Below, piece after piece: positions 26,421 to 35,292 of a stretch of DNA of 64,000 nt. Origin of the DNA: Halomarinibacterium sp034670265 (GTDB lineage: Bacteria > Bacteroidota > Bacteroidia > Flavobacteriales > Flavobacteriaceae); contig JAXMNU010000002.1 in NCBI GenBank assembly GCA_034670265.1, positions 496,001 to 560,000 on the forward strand, written 5' to 3'. The notes under the pieces are model-generated. The model ran no database searches, was not told where the DNA came from, and was given only the letters and a program-made list of their open reading frames with translations. The position numbers and the translations under genes were made by a program. Positions within the stretch are counted from its first letter, which is position 1. Every line of letters starts with the position of its first letter.

Positions 26421-26428
26421 TATCTTTA
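26421..26428 (+). promoter_or_regulatory. Promoter-like TATCTTTA box next to the TPR lipoprotein start
   Basis: TATCTTTA differs from TAnnTTTG at the last base only. It ends five bases before the ATG at 26434, implying an extremely short or absent 5' leader if functional. Confidence 0.4.
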
Positions 26429-26433
26429 CGTTT

Positions 26434-27375
26434 ATGAAAAATCTATGTTTCCTTTTACTAGCGCTAAGCTTTTTGGGTTGTAAAAACAGTTCGGAAGAAG
26501 TTAAATTGGATAATCCTTGGTTGGAGTCTTATCAAGCCATTTCGCAAACGGGAGACACCTTGTATCCTGCTACACCTTCGGAAAAATTCTTAGCACAATA
26601 CGAAGAAAAGAAGAAAACTTATTTAACAAATTCTGATAATCTTGAAGCTTTAATATGGTATGGTCGGTTTGCCGCCTATAAAGGGAACTATCGCGAAGCC
26701 ATTGCTATTTATACCAACGGACTCAACCAATTCCCAGATGAGCCTAGATTATTGCGCCACCGAGGGCATCGATACATTACCGTTCGCGAATTTGATAAAG
26801 CCATTGAAGATCTTTCCAAAGCTGCAGAATTGATTAAAAACACAGAAAACCAAATAGAAGAAGATGGTATGCCAAATGCTCAAAATATACCTGTGAGTAC
26901 ATTGCATGGAAACATTTACTATCACTTAGGGCTGGCGTATTATCTTGACCGGCAGTTACCAAAAGCATTGGATGCGTACAAAGCTTGTTTATCGACTTCA
27001 AATAATCCCGATAATGTAGTTTCTGCGACGCATTGGATATATATGATTCAAAAACGATTGGGTCGAAAAGGAGCTGGCGATAATTACCTTCGGAATATTA
27101 AACCCGGTATGAATGTGATAGAAAATACATCCTACTATCAGGCGTGTTTATTTTATAAAGGGGACATTCCGTTAGAAGAATTATATCCTTTTCCTTCAGA
27201 AGAAAGCGCCTCAAACACAGCTTTAAAATATGCCATTGGCAATTGGTTTTGGTATAATGGTAACTCTGATAAAGCCACCGAAATTTTTGAGGAAATTCTG
27301 AAAGGAGACGATTGGGCATCCTTTGGCTATATCGCCGCAGAAACCGATTTGGCGAAGCCCTATATTCTAAAGTAA
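26434..27375 (+). CDS. TPR-repeat lipoprotein
   Basis: A 313-aa protein. The lipoprotein signal ends at LSFLGCKNS (Cys16). Tetratricopeptide-like helical pairs follow: ALIWYGRFAAYKGNYREAIAIYTNGL, RHRGHRYITVREFDKAIEDLSKAAEL, YYHLGLAYYLDRQLPKALDAYKACL and GNWFWYNGNSDKATEIFEEIL. It is probably an outer-membrane lipoprotein scaffold; partners are unknown. The 3' end overlaps the convergent glycosyltransferase gene by 9 bp. Confidence 0.85.
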   Translation: MKNLCFLLLALSFLGCKNSSEEVKLDNPWLESYQAISQTGDTLYPATPSEKFLAQYEEKKKTYLTNSDNLEALIWYGRFAAYKGNYREAIAIYTNGLNQFPDEPRLLRHRGHRYITVREFDKAIEDLSKAAELIKNTENQIEEDGMPNAQNIPVSTLHGNIYYHLGLAYYLDRQLPKALDAYKACLSTSNNPDNVVSATHWIYMIQKRLGRKGAGDNYLRNIKPGMNVIENTSYYQACLFYKGDIPLEELYPFPSEESASNTALKYAIGNWFWYNGNSDKATEIFEEILKGDDWASFGYIAAETDLAKPYILK

Positions 27376-28575
27376 TTTCTTATTCTTTTCTTCAATCCAT
27401 TTACTCATATACTTTGTGGCTTGGAGTGACTGATGCTGAAGAATTTGCCCGATAAAATGTGTGTTTCGATGGTGTGGTAATTGCTGTTGTAACACTTTAA
27501 TTTTTTCTGTAAAATCTTCTGAAAACAGTTTCTTTTTAAAATGCTTTTCAAGCACTTGAAAGGCTTCTTGTTGTTGCTCCAACCAATCTTTTTCTTGTGT
27601 ATAAAGAGCTACTGATGCATCCACAAAACTTGAAATTTCATCTTCCATTAATGCAATAGTAAACATCCCCTCCACTCCAATAGAAGTACTTAACGAGGGT
27701 GTCCCACAAAGAGCCGCATCTAATAATTTCCCCTTTAATCCTGCTCCAAATCGGAGTGGCGCCAAACACACTTTTGCTTTTTGCATCACTTCCTCAACAT
27801 TGGGAGCCCATCCTTTAAGTAAAAAGCCTTCCTTTTCATTATGTATTTCTAAAATTTGATTAGGAGCATACGCACCGTATATATGCAATTCTGCTTCGGG
27901 AAGTTGTTGCCTAATTTTTGGCCAAATCTCTCTTTTAAGAAAAACCACAGCATCTACATTGGGAGCATGTAGAAAATTTCCAATGGTGATAAAATGCTGG
28001 CGTGTTGAAAAAGAGGGAGTTTTCAATGAAAAGTCATCCACTAGAAAGGGTAAGTAATACAATAAACTCTCTGGAATTTGAAAGGTTTCTTTCAATAATT
28101 GTATCTCAGCTTCAGAAATAATTAAAGACAAATCACTTCGTAAAATACTCGCTAATTCTCGTTTTGCCGTATCAGAATACAAATTGATTTCTCTTCCTTT
28201 TTTGAAAGCATCTTCTCTGGCTTTTCGCAAAAAATGCAAATCTTCCGTATCCAATATTCTCAGGGCATTTGGGCAGTTTTCGGCTACGCGCCAACCAAAT
28301 TGTTCTTCGGTGATATAGCGGTCAAACAGCACTACGGAAGGATTAAATTCCGTTATAAATTCATCAAATGAAGGATCATTAAGCAGGATTGGTCTTGTTG
28401 AAACTCCCAAATGTTCCAAAGTTTCAGAATATTCCGTTTTTGAAGCTGTTGAAGCAAAGGTGATCTCAAAATTGGCTTCAGAAAAAAGGTCTATTAATTG
28501 CATCATCCGGTTGCCTGCCGCCGTAGTACTAGGCTCAGGAAACGTATGACCGATAATAAGGAGTTTTTCTTTCAA
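27367..28575 (-). CDS. Glycosyltransferase, GT4-like (GT-B fold)
   Basis: A 402-aa protein. It starts with TTG at 28575 (LKEKLLIIGHTFPEPSTTAAGNRM); the preceding in-frame codons include a stop, and no ATG is available nearby. The N-terminal half is a Rossmann-like domain. The C-terminal half has HFITIGNFLHAPNVDAVVFLKREIWP and the nucleotide-sugar binding segment CLAPLRFGAGLKGKLLDAALCGTP, the pattern of GT4 enzymes. It probably transfers a sugar in cell-surface polysaccharide or protein glycosylation. No other glycan genes are adjacent. Confidence 0.82.
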   Translation of the reverse strand: MKEKLLIIGHTFPEPSTTAAGNRMMQLIDLFSEANFEITFASTASKTEYSETLEHLGVSTRPILLNDPSFDEFITEFNPSVVLFDRYITEEQFGWRVAENCPNALRILDTEDLHFLRKAREDAFKKGREINLYSDTAKRELASILRSDLSLIISEAEIQLLKETFQIPESLLYYLPFLVDDFSLKTPSFSTRQHFITIGNFLHAPNVDAVVFLKREIWPKIRQQLPEAELHIYGAYAPNQILEIHNEKEGFLLKGWAPNVEEVMQKAKVCLAPLRFGAGLKGKLLDAALCGTPSLSTSIGVEGMFTIALMEDEISSFVDASVALYTQEKDWLEQQQEAFQVLEKHFKKKLFSEDFTEKIKVLQQQLPHHRNTHFIGQILQHQSLQATKYMSKWIEEKNKKLL

Positions 28576-28594
28576 AGCTTAAAGATAGAAAATT

Positions 28595-28698
28595 GTCACT
28601 TCGAGTAATTTTCTTTTCAGCGAAAAGAAAAATGTATCGAGAAGTTGTTTAAACAAAGTTCTCGATACAATTCGCTATTGCGAATCACTCGAACTGAC
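28595..28698. repeat. Dispersed palindromic element upstream of the glycosyltransferase
   Basis: Contains GTCACTTCGAGT ... CACTCGAACTGAC (inverted ends), the inner hairpin TTTTCTTTTC/GAAAAGAAAA, and TCTCGATACAATTCGC. It shares modules with 10460, 35929 and 40612. No coding potential is seen. Confidence 0.6.
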
Positions 28699-28706
28699 GC
28701 GCTAAA

Positions 28707-30011
28707 TTATAATGATTGTTCAGAAATTGTAGCCATTTGTATTTTGGAATTACCGTTAGAGGTTACTGTCCAAGCAACATATAAAGTAGCTCCTACCCTC
28801 TCCAATTGTGGAAATCCACTAGCGCGTTCTGGGCTCGTTTTGGAGATTGTGATGGGTATTCCTACATCGCCATTAGCATTTACTTTCACTAATTGGATGA
28901 CTTCATCTTCCCCTTGTGGTTCCATCCACAAAACTGCTGCTTCCGTTTCAGAAAGCATGACTATATCCACCCTCCCTGTTGCGTTTCCAGCGTCCACACG
29001 GATGGGTTCTGCAAAAGTTTCTCGATTGTTTTCAGAAAAAGCAATTTGCACCTTTCCTTCATCTTCTACGGCAGTAAACCAAGCCACGCCAATTGTATTT
29101 TCAAAAATATCTGTCGCAGGACCATTAACTGGGCATCCCGCTATTTTCCAGTTGTCATTTCCTACTGTAACAGAGGGTTGCCAGCCTCCTTTTGTAATCC
29201 ATCGCTTAACTGAAATATCTCGAACTTCATCATCGCTTCTATCCCGATACGCAACAATTAATTCGTCATTAGGTCCAATGGTTGCCACCGTATTACAACA
29301 ATCACATACTTTTTCGTCCAAAAGTGTATCGTAATCAACCGAGCCATCTTCAAAAACTATAGCACCTCTTAGTGTCATTGCGCCTCCTCCGTGCTCACTA
29401 TGATTTTCATGACCTCCTGTGGTATTTCTGCCATCTAACCAAGTGATAAAAAAGGAATTAAACACATAAGGTTTAATAGAGACAAACCCATGTTCGCTTT
29501 GTGTGCCGTCATTATGTAATAAAATGTTTTTTTTCCAAGTTTTGGTAGAGTCGTTGTACAAATTCAGCTTTACATCATAGGTATATTTTCCGTCTGCCGA
29601 CTTTTGAAGAAAACTTGTCAAAATGCTTCCTTTATTTTCAGCAATTTGTGGAAAATCTGCCCAATTGACAAACCAGTCGGTGCCCGAAATAATTTCTTCG
29701 GAAGCTGTCCAAACTCCATCACTATACTTTGAATAATTTAAAATGGAAAGCGAATCTTTTTTGGTAACCCACGATAGAAATAACTCTTCTCCATTACTGA
29801 ACAATCTGGGCAGGGAACTGTTTTCAGAAGAAGGGTTTTTAATAGCAACAACAATGGTTTCAGTATTTTGAAGGGGTTGCTTTTTTTCTGATGATTCTTT
29901 GCAGCTGAATAAAGTAAAAACAGCAAGTAAAAAGAAAAGACTTACAGATTGTACTTCGACAAGCTCAGTGTGACAAAATATTCTAAAAGATTTTTTAAAC
30001 AACTTCTCCAT
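28707..30011 (-). CDS. Lipoprotein with sialidase-like beta-propeller repeats (unknown function)
   Basis: A 434-aa protein from ATG 30011, overlapping the end of rimO by 17 bp. Signal and lipobox AVFTLFSCKES are followed by recurring blades such as DWFVNWADFPQIAENKGSIL, GRVDIVMLSETEAAVLWMEP and VDAGNA/AGFPQLERVGATLYVAW, resembling BNR/sialidase propellers. No sialidase catalytic set is evident. CDCCNT (near residue 240) is an unusual triple-Cys motif. The N-terminal segment CHTELVEVQ is the translation of a dispersed DNA repeat, so the signal peptide region has been lengthened by insertion. Confidence 0.75.
   Translation of the reverse strand: MEKLFKKSFRIFCHTELVEVQSVSLFFLLAVFTLFSCKESSEKKQPLQNTETIVVAIKNPSSENSSLPRLFSNGEELFLSWVTKKDSLSILNYSKYSDGVWTASEEIISGTDWFVNWADFPQIAENKGSILTSFLQKSADGKYTYDVKLNLYNDSTKTWKKNILLHNDGTQSEHGFVSIKPYVFNSFFITWLDGRNTTGGHENHSEHGGGAMTLRGAIVFEDGSVDYDTLLDEKVCDCCNTVATIGPNDELIVAYRDRSDDEVRDISVKRWITKGGWQPSVTVGNDNWKIAGCPVNGPATDIFENTIGVAWFTAVEDEGKVQIAFSENNRETFAEPIRVDAGNATGRVDIVMLSETEAAVLWMEPQGEDEVIQLVKVNANGDVGIPITISKTSPERASGFPQLERVGATLYVAWTVTSNGNSKIQMATISEQSL
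29953..29974. repeat. Dispersed TTCGACAAGCTCAGTG repeat in a signal-peptide region
   Basis: The repeat is read on the reverse strand as CHTELVEV between the charged N-terminus and the hydrophobic core of the lipoprotein at 28707-30011. It matches the intergenic copy at 2461-2481. Confidence 0.75.
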
Positions 30012-31296
30012 ATAAATCGAAATCTGAAGCATCGGTGATTTTTATTTGAAAAAAATCTCCTGTTCTTAAGTAGCCTTCTTCAGCATTTATAAGCACTTCA
30101 TTATCCACATCTGGGCTATCAAATTCGGTTCTACCCACAAAATATTCGCCTTCTTTTCGATCGATAAGCACACGGAATTCTTTTCCAATTTTTTCCTGAT
30201 TCAACTCCCAAGAAATCTGAGATTGAATCGCCATAATTTCATTAGCACGCTCCATTTTCACATCTTCAGGGACATCATCTTCAAGATTGTATGCGTGTGT
30301 GTTTTCTTCGTGAGAGTAGGTAAAACACCCTAAACGTTCAAATCGCATATCGGTTACCCATTGTTTTAGGGTTTGAAAATCTTCTTCAGTTTCGCCAGGA
30401 TAGCCAACAATTAAAGTGGTACGAATCGCCATTTCTGGGACGGCTTCCCGGAAGTCTTTCAACAGCTTGGTTGTTTTTTCTTGGGTGGTTCCACGACGCA
30501 TAGATTTCAAGATACTATCGGATATATGCTGCAACGGAATATCTATATAATTACAAATTTTAGGTTCGTTACGCATCACTTCCAACACTTCCATTGGGAA
30601 ACCCGTTGGGAAGGCGTAGTGCAAACGAATCCATTCTATTCCTTCAACTTTTACTAACTCTTTTAGGAGTCTTGCTAAATCTCGTTTTTTATATAAATCT
30701 AAGCCGTAATAGGTTAAGTCTTGTGCAATAAGGATGAGTTCTTTTACACCATTAGCAGCTAATTTTTCAGCTTCGGTTACTAAATCTTCTACCGGTGTGC
30801 TTCTGTGTTTGCCACGCATAATGGGAATCGCACAAAACGAACAGGGACGGTCGCATCCTTCGGCTATTTTTAAATAAGCGTAGTTTTTAGGGGTTGTGGT
30901 AAGTCGTTCGCCTATAAGTTCGTGTTTGTAATCGGCTCCCAAAGCTTTCAGTAAACCAGGTAATTCTGTTGTTCCAAAGTATTCATCAACGTTTGGAATT
31001 TCTTTTTGTAAATCGGGTTTATATCTTTCAGAAAGGCAACCCGTAACAAAAACTTTATCGACTAATCCTTCTTCTTTTTTCTGAACAAATTCCAAAATGG
31101 TATTGACACTTTCCTCTTTGGCATTGGCAATAAATCCGCAGGTATTAATCACCACGATATTACCTTCCTCTTCGTGAACGACCTCCTTATTATTGGCACG
31201 CAATTGTCCCATGAGCACCTCACTGTCGTATACATTTTTGGAGCACCCTAAGGTTACTACATTGATTTTATTCTGCTTTAAACTCTTAGTCCGCAT
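29995..31296 (-). CDS. rimO: Ribosomal protein S12 methylthiotransferase RimO
   Basis: A 433-aa radical-SAM enzyme that adds a methylthio group to a conserved Asp of S12. The N-terminal MTTase domain has VTLGCSKNVYDSE, NTCGFIANAKEES and VTGCLSERY (three Cys for one FeS cluster). The radical SAM motif is EGCDRPCSFC (CxxxCxxC). A C-terminal TRAM-like domain (IGKEFRVLIDRKEGEYFVGR) completes it. The DLYGEVV end overlaps the next gene by 17 bp. A good promoter lies upstream. Confidence 0.96.
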   Translation of the reverse strand: MRTKSLKQNKINVVTLGCSKNVYDSEVLMGQLRANNKEVVHEEEGNIVVINTCGFIANAKEESVNTILEFVQKKEEGLVDKVFVTGCLSERYKPDLQKEIPNVDEYFGTTELPGLLKALGADYKHELIGERLTTTPKNYAYLKIAEGCDRPCSFCAIPIMRGKHRSTPVEDLVTEAEKLAANGVKELILIAQDLTYYGLDLYKKRDLARLLKELVKVEGIEWIRLHYAFPTGFPMEVLEVMRNEPKICNYIDIPLQHISDSILKSMRRGTTQEKTTKLLKDFREAVPEMAIRTTLIVGYPGETEEDFQTLKQWVTDMRFERLGCFTYSHEENTHAYNLEDDVPEDVKMERANEIMAIQSQISWELNQEKIGKEFRVLIDRKEGEYFVGRTEFDSPDVDNEVLINAEEGYLRTGDFFQIKITDASDFDLYGEVV

Positions 31297-31317
31297 GAAT
31301 CATTTAATTTGAAGCTG

Positions 31318-31346
31318 CAAAGATACTTTAATCTGCGGAAAGACAA
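31318..31346 (-). promoter_or_regulatory. Promoter of rimO
   Basis: On the reverse strand TTG (31344-31346), 18 bases, then TATCTTTG (31318-31325), 21 bases before the ATG. A strong match to the Bacteroidota primary-sigma consensus. Confidence 0.7.
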
Positions 31347-31347
31347 C

Positions 31348-31935
31348 CTATTTAGGCTTGTAATACAATTCTAAAATGGAAGCTAATGGCTTTTTACCTG
31401 CCAAAACAGCATCCATCTCTTTTTGTACTTTTTTTGAAAGCAAGGGTGCTAAAGGTTGTGGCACCTTTGGAATTTTTGTGAAGTTTTCGGCTAATTTTTT
31501 ATCCCAAACAGGATAATAATTTTTTAAATCATCTGGATAGACCATCTTCCGCTTGGTCCCTTCGTTTGCCGCTTTAAAAGGAGTAGAAATATTTAAGTAT
31601 CCATAATCATCTGTAAGTTGTTCCCCTGGCTGAATATCTCTAATGGCAATCTCAAAGTCGTATGCTGTAGAAAGGCAATTGGACTTGAAGCTATGATTCA
31701 CAAAACGTCCGTGGTCCCAGCAAAGCACAAAATTACCACTACTATTTCGGAAACTATACGTCTCCAAAATATCTTGGTACAGAGCATTCATATTTTGAAA
31801 CTGTTTTGGAGTAAAAGTTCTATCCAATTCGTCTAGCACCCAAGTTATAGTACCAGCTGGAATTAATTGAGTGGCTACAACACCGTGACCAATTTCATCG
31901 CTGATAAAGCGCAACTCGGTATGTGGGTGAATCAT
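31348..31935 (-). CDS. SET-domain protein (putative lysine methyltransferase)
   Basis: A 195-aa protein. The SET hallmarks are GHGVVATQLIPAGTI near the N-terminus, RFVNHSFKSNC (NHSxxxNC, SAM-binding) and DIQPGEQLTDDYGYLN (catalytic Tyr). A C-terminal Lys/Pro-rich tail follows. Bacterial SET proteins methylate protein lysines; the target is unknown. It begins 24 bp downstream of ftsY on the same strand. Confidence 0.87.
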   Translation of the reverse strand: MIHPHTELRFISDEIGHGVVATQLIPAGTITWVLDELDRTFTPKQFQNMNALYQDILETYSFRNSSGNFVLCWDHGRFVNHSFKSNCLSTAYDFEIAIRDIQPGEQLTDDYGYLNISTPFKAANEGTKRKMVYPDDLKNYYPVWDKKLAENFTKIPKVPQPLAPLLSKKVQKEMDAVLAGKKPLASILELYYKPK

Positions 31936-31959
31936 AAAGTGATTTAATTTTAAGCGAAG

Positions 31960-32913
31960 TTACTTAAAAAAAGAATCCACAAACTCAAACTTATTAAAAA
32001 CTTGCAGGTCTTCTATACCTTCGCCTACTCCAATGTATTTTACTGGAATTTTGAACTGATCACTAATACCAATGACAACTCCTCCTTTGGCAGTACCATC
32101 AAGTTTTGTAACAGCAAGAGAAGTAACTTCGGTGGCAGCTGTGAATTGTTTTGCTTGTTCAAAAGCATTTTGTCCTGTAGAGCCATCCAATACTAATAAC
32201 ACTTCATGAGGTGCGTCTTCCACTACTTTTTGCATTACCCGTTTTACTTTGGTAAGCTCGTTCATTAAGTTTACTTTATTGTGTAAACGCCCCGCTGTAT
32301 CTATAATCACCACATCGGCATCTTGATTAACCGCACTTTCTAATGTATCAAAAGCAACACTGGCGGGATCACTACCCATACTTTGCTTTACAATTGGCAC
32401 ATCGGTTCTGTCTGCCCAAATTTGTAGTTGATCTATGGCAGCAGCACGAAAGGTATCTGCAGCACCTAACACCACCTTTTTACCTGCCTTTTTAAACTGA
32501 AATGCTAACTTCCCTATGGTCGTTGTTTTCCCAACACCATTTACTCCCACCACCATAATGACGTATGGCTTTTTTCCTTCTGGGGTTACAAATTCTGTTG
32601 CTTCTCCTGTATTGGTTTCACTTAAAAGACTAGCTATTTCTTCGCGTAGTATTTGGTTTAATTCATCGGTTCCTAGATACTTGTCTTTTGCTACACGAGC
32701 TTCAATCCGCTCAATCACTTTCAGCGTGGTATTTACACCCACATCACTAGACACTAATACTTCTTCTAAATTATCGAGAACATCATCATCTACTTTACTT
32801 TTCCCAGCAACGGCTTTGGAAAGTTTATCAAGGAACGTATTTTTAGATTTCTCTAAACCTTTGTCTAGTGTTTCCTTTTTTTCTTTGGAAAATATTTTTT
32901 TAAAAAAACTCAT
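31960..32913 (-). CDS. ftsY: Signal recognition particle receptor FtsY
   Basis: A 317-aa GTPase that docks SRP-ribosome complexes at the membrane. It lacks the long acidic A domain of the E. coli protein, as is usual in Bacteroidota. A helical N domain is followed by the G domain: G1 VNGVGKTTTIGKLA, the insertion-box DTFRAAAIDQLQ, G3 DTAGRLHNK, G4 TKLDGTAKGG and the closing GVGEGIEDLQVF. A terminator separates it from the ribosomal genes upstream. Confidence 0.97.
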   Translation of the reverse strand: MSFFKKIFSKEKKETLDKGLEKSKNTFLDKLSKAVAGKSKVDDDVLDNLEEVLVSSDVGVNTTLKVIERIEARVAKDKYLGTDELNQILREEIASLLSETNTGEATEFVTPEGKKPYVIMVVGVNGVGKTTTIGKLAFQFKKAGKKVVLGAADTFRAAAIDQLQIWADRTDVPIVKQSMGSDPASVAFDTLESAVNQDADVVIIDTAGRLHNKVNLMNELTKVKRVMQKVVEDAPHEVLLVLDGSTGQNAFEQAKQFTAATEVTSLAVTKLDGTAKGGVVIGISDQFKIPVKYIGVGEGIEDLQVFNKFEFVDSFFK

Positions 32914-32960
32914 GTATTTGAAATGAGATTATGTTTTGTAAAAGTAACCATCAAAAATAC

Positions 32961-32989
32961 AAAAAGCCACCTTCGTAAAAAAGTGGCTT
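32961..32989 (-). terminator. Terminator after the rpmB-rpmG-DUF4295 operon
   Basis: Stem AAGCCAC / GTGGCTT with a 12-base loop, followed on the reverse strand by five T. It sits between the DUF4295 stop (33012) and ftsY (32913). Confidence 0.75.
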
Positions 32990-33011
32990 CAGGTATATAT
33001 TATAAGGTTGA

Positions 33012-33164
33012 TTATTGTTTGTTCAACCAGTCGTTTACTGCTTCTGGTGTCATAATAGCTTCCACAAAAGTATAGGCCCCTGTTTTAGGAGACTTCACCA
33101 TTTTAATGGCTTTTGTTAAACGCTTAGATCCTGTTTGTAACGATGCTACTGATTTCTTTGCCAT
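33012..33164 (-). CDS. DUF4295 small basic protein
   Basis: A 50-aa protein starting MAKKSVASLQTGSKRLTKAI and ending VNDWLNKQ. Lys-rich, with no membrane segment. DUF4295 proteins are a Bacteroidota family regularly encoded directly after rpmG, so a ribosome-associated role is likely but unproven. It starts 12 bp after rpmG. It is too short for many ORF finders. Confidence 0.88.
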   Translation of the reverse strand: MAKKSVASLQTGSKRLTKAIKMVKSPKTGAYTFVEAIMTPEAVNDWLNKQ

Positions 33165-33176
33165 GACTCTCTATTT

Positions 33177-33359
33177 TTACTTGATTTCTTTATGAACAGT
33201 CATTTTCTTCAAGATTGGGTTGAATTTCTTCAACTCCATTCTATCTGGAGTGTTCTTTTTATTTTTTGTGGTGATATAGCGAGAAGTTCCTGGCATACCA
33301 CTTTCTTTATGCTCTGTGCATTCTAAGATTACTTGAACTCTGTTTCCTTTTTTAGCCAT
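33177..33359 (-). CDS. rpmG: 50S ribosomal protein L33
   Basis: A 60-aa protein with family-typical VQVILECTEHKESGMPGTSRY and RMELKKFNPILKKMTVHKE. Only one of the zinc-type cysteines remains (Cys14), so this is a Cys-poor, probably zinc-independent form. It lies in the operon between rpmB and DUF4295. Confidence 0.96.
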   Translation of the reverse strand: MAKKGNRVQVILECTEHKESGMPGTSRYITTKNKKNTPDRMELKKFNPILKKMTVHKEIK

Positions 33360-33385
33360 TGTAAATAGACTTTTTGGTTATGCAA

Positions 33386-33625
33386 TTACTTTGCAAGATG
33401 CCCGTTTGCACGCGCTTCTTTAATAACTGCAGAAATTCCTTTTTTGTTAATATTTTTCATTGCCGAAGTAGAAACACGTAGTGTAATCCACTTATCTTCT
33501 TCAGGAATATAAAAACGCTTCTTCACTAAGTTTACATTAAACTTACGCTTGGTTTTATTCATCGCGTGGGATACATTGTTCCCAACCATCGCTCTTTTTC
33601 CAGTTAGCTCACAAACTCTTGACAT
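33386..33625 (-). CDS. rpmB: 50S ribosomal protein L28
   Basis: A 79-aa protein with SRVCELTGKRAMVGNNVSHA and KRKFNVNLVKKRFY, the L28 signature. First gene of the rpmB-rpmG-DUF4295 operon; a good promoter precedes it. Confidence 0.97.
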   Translation of the reverse strand: MSRVCELTGKRAMVGNNVSHAMNKTKRKFNVNLVKKRFYIPEEDKWITLRVSTSAMKNINKKGISAVIKEARANGHLAK

Positions 33626-33660
33626 AACCTAATTTTTGATAGTTATTTTTAAACAGGGTG

Positions 33661-33691
33661 CAAATTTAATAAAATTAATTGTCGTGTACAA
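33661..33691 (-). promoter_or_regulatory. Promoter of the rpmB operon
   Basis: On the reverse strand a TTG near 33689 is followed about 20 bases later by TAAATTTG (33661-33668), 35 bases before the rpmB ATG. Confidence 0.6.
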
Positions 33692-33701
33692 CAAAAGAAT
33701 T

Positions 33702-34949
33702 TTAGTTTTTTGAAATTTCTTTCAGAAGCATTTCGAAAGCTTTATTTACAGATTTCCTAATGACCCGTTCCCGAGCTTGTCCGAAGAGAAATTTTTCTGA
33801 AATAACACCGTTAGGACCCGCAATAGCAATACATACCGTACCTACTTCTTCATCGCCATCCCCTTTGGTAGGTCCAGCAATTCCTGTGGTAGCCACCGCA
33901 TAGTCACTTTTAAAAACTTTAGTAGATTGAATTGCCATCGCTTCGGCAACGGGTATACTCACCACATTATGTTTTTTTATAAGCGCTTCATCTACGCCCA
34001 AAATAGAAGTTTTTAACTCTGTAGCATACGGAATAATACTTCCTCTATAAAAATTGGAAACTCCAGCTTGTTGGGTAATTTCTTCAGCAATGGCGCCACC
34101 GGTACAGCTTTCGGCTAGACTTAAGGTCTTCCCTTGTTTAATTAATAAAGAACCAATTCTATCGACTACCGATGTTTCTTCTTCAAAACCTATGGCAATA
34201 TCCTTTAATTTTTCTACAAGTTCGTCCATTAATAGATCGACATCCTCTTTTACCTTTACTTCATCATTGCTTTTTGAAGATAATCTTAAACGAACTCTTC
34301 CCATAGAAGGTAAATAAGCCAATTTGATATGTTTGGGCAACTTATCTTCCCAATCCTCAATTCTTTCGGCAATGGAACTTTCTCCCAAGCCGTAGGTGAG
34401 TAAGGTTTTATGGTATATAAAAGGTCTTTGGAAATGTTCAATTACCTTCGGAAAGACTTTTTCGGTGAGTAAATATTTCATTTCATAAGGTACGCCCGGC
34501 ATGGAAACAAATACCACCCCATCTTTTTCCATCCACATACCTGGAGCGGTGCCGTGTTCATTTAATAAAATGGTAGCTTTTGAAGGAACCAAGGCTTGGT
34601 CCAAATTCATCTGGGTAGGTTTCTTCTGAAAATATTTATCGAATAAATACTGAATATGCTTTTTGGTTACTGCGTCTTCAATTAAAGTATCATCAAAAAA
34701 TTCGCAAAAGCACTGTTTGGTAATGTCGTCTTTAGTAGGTCCTAAGCCTCCCGTAATCAATACTAAATCTGCCCTTTTGGAAGCATCTTTAAACGTAGAA
34801 ATAATGTGTTCTCTATCGTCTTGAATGGATGTAATTTGATGTACTTGCACCCCAATTTTATTGAGCTGCTGACTAATAAAAGCAGAATTGGTATCTATAA
34901 TTTGACCTATGAGAATTTCATCGCCAATGGTAATGATTTCAGCAAGCAT
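33702..34949 (-). CDS. cinA: CinA family protein (nicotinamide-nucleotide amidase / competence-damage protein)
   Basis: A 415-aa protein. The N-terminal molybdopterin-binding-like (COG1058) domain starts AEIITIGDEILIGQIIDTNS and includes LITGGLGPTKDDITKQ. The C-terminal amidase domain has LAESCTGGAIAEEIT with the catalytic Ser and ATTGIAGPTKGDGDEEVGTV. The full-length fusion is as in other bacteria and suggests NMN/ADP-ribose metabolism. The HPt gene upstream ends directly at its start, so they are probably co-transcribed. Confidence 0.93.
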   Translation of the reverse strand: MLAEIITIGDEILIGQIIDTNSAFISQQLNKIGVQVHQITSIQDDREHIISTFKDASKRADLVLITGGLGPTKDDITKQCFCEFFDDTLIEDAVTKKHIQYLFDKYFQKKPTQMNLDQALVPSKATILLNEHGTAPGMWMEKDGVVFVSMPGVPYEMKYLLTEKVFPKVIEHFQRPFIYHKTLLTYGLGESSIAERIEDWEDKLPKHIKLAYLPSMGRVRLRLSSKSNDEVKVKEDVDLLMDELVEKLKDIAIGFEEETSVVDRIGSLLIKQGKTLSLAESCTGGAIAEEITQQAGVSNFYRGSIIPYATELKTSILGVDEALIKKHNVVSIPVAEAMAIQSTKVFKSDYAVATTGIAGPTKGDGDEEVGTVCIAIAGPNGVISEKFLFGQARERVIRKSVNKAFEMLLKEISKN

Positions 34950-35291
34950 TTATAGGTCGAAGTCTTTTTTAAGCTGTTCAAAAACTTGGTGAAGTGTTGT
35001 GTTTACTTTTTCCACAGTGTCTTGTATAGCATTTTTGTTTTTTGAGGAGCGTGTCCAAGTTTCAATTGATGTAATGTCTTTCAATAAATCGATTCCAAAC
35101 ATTTCGATATTTGGTTTCATTTTATGAGCAAATTGATATGCCAATTCTCTATTATCATTTTCCACGGCTCCAACGAGTGCTTCTAAATCTGGTGGAATTT
35201 CAGTTAAAAAAGTTTCTGCTACAACTGCCATGAAATCTTTATCGTCTCCGGCAATTTCTTTTAAACTATCAATTGAATATATCTTACTCAT
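34950..35291 (-). CDS. Histidine phosphotransfer (HPt) domain protein
   Basis: A 113-aa all-helical protein. The HPt motif LAYQFAHKMKPNIEMFG contains the phosphorylatable His57 region with the usual Lys two residues later. It would relay phosphate between a hybrid kinase and a response regulator. Neither is in the window, so it is an orphan. It sits between a fumarylacetoacetase-like gene and cinA with 1-2 bp gaps, so it is part of one operon. Confidence 0.85.
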   Translation of the reverse strand: MSKIYSIDSLKEIAGDDKDFMAVVAETFLTEIPPDLEALVGAVENDNRELAYQFAHKMKPNIEMFGIDLLKDITSIETWTRSSKNKNAIQDTVEKVNTTLHQVFEQLKKDFDL

Positions 35292-35292
35292 A

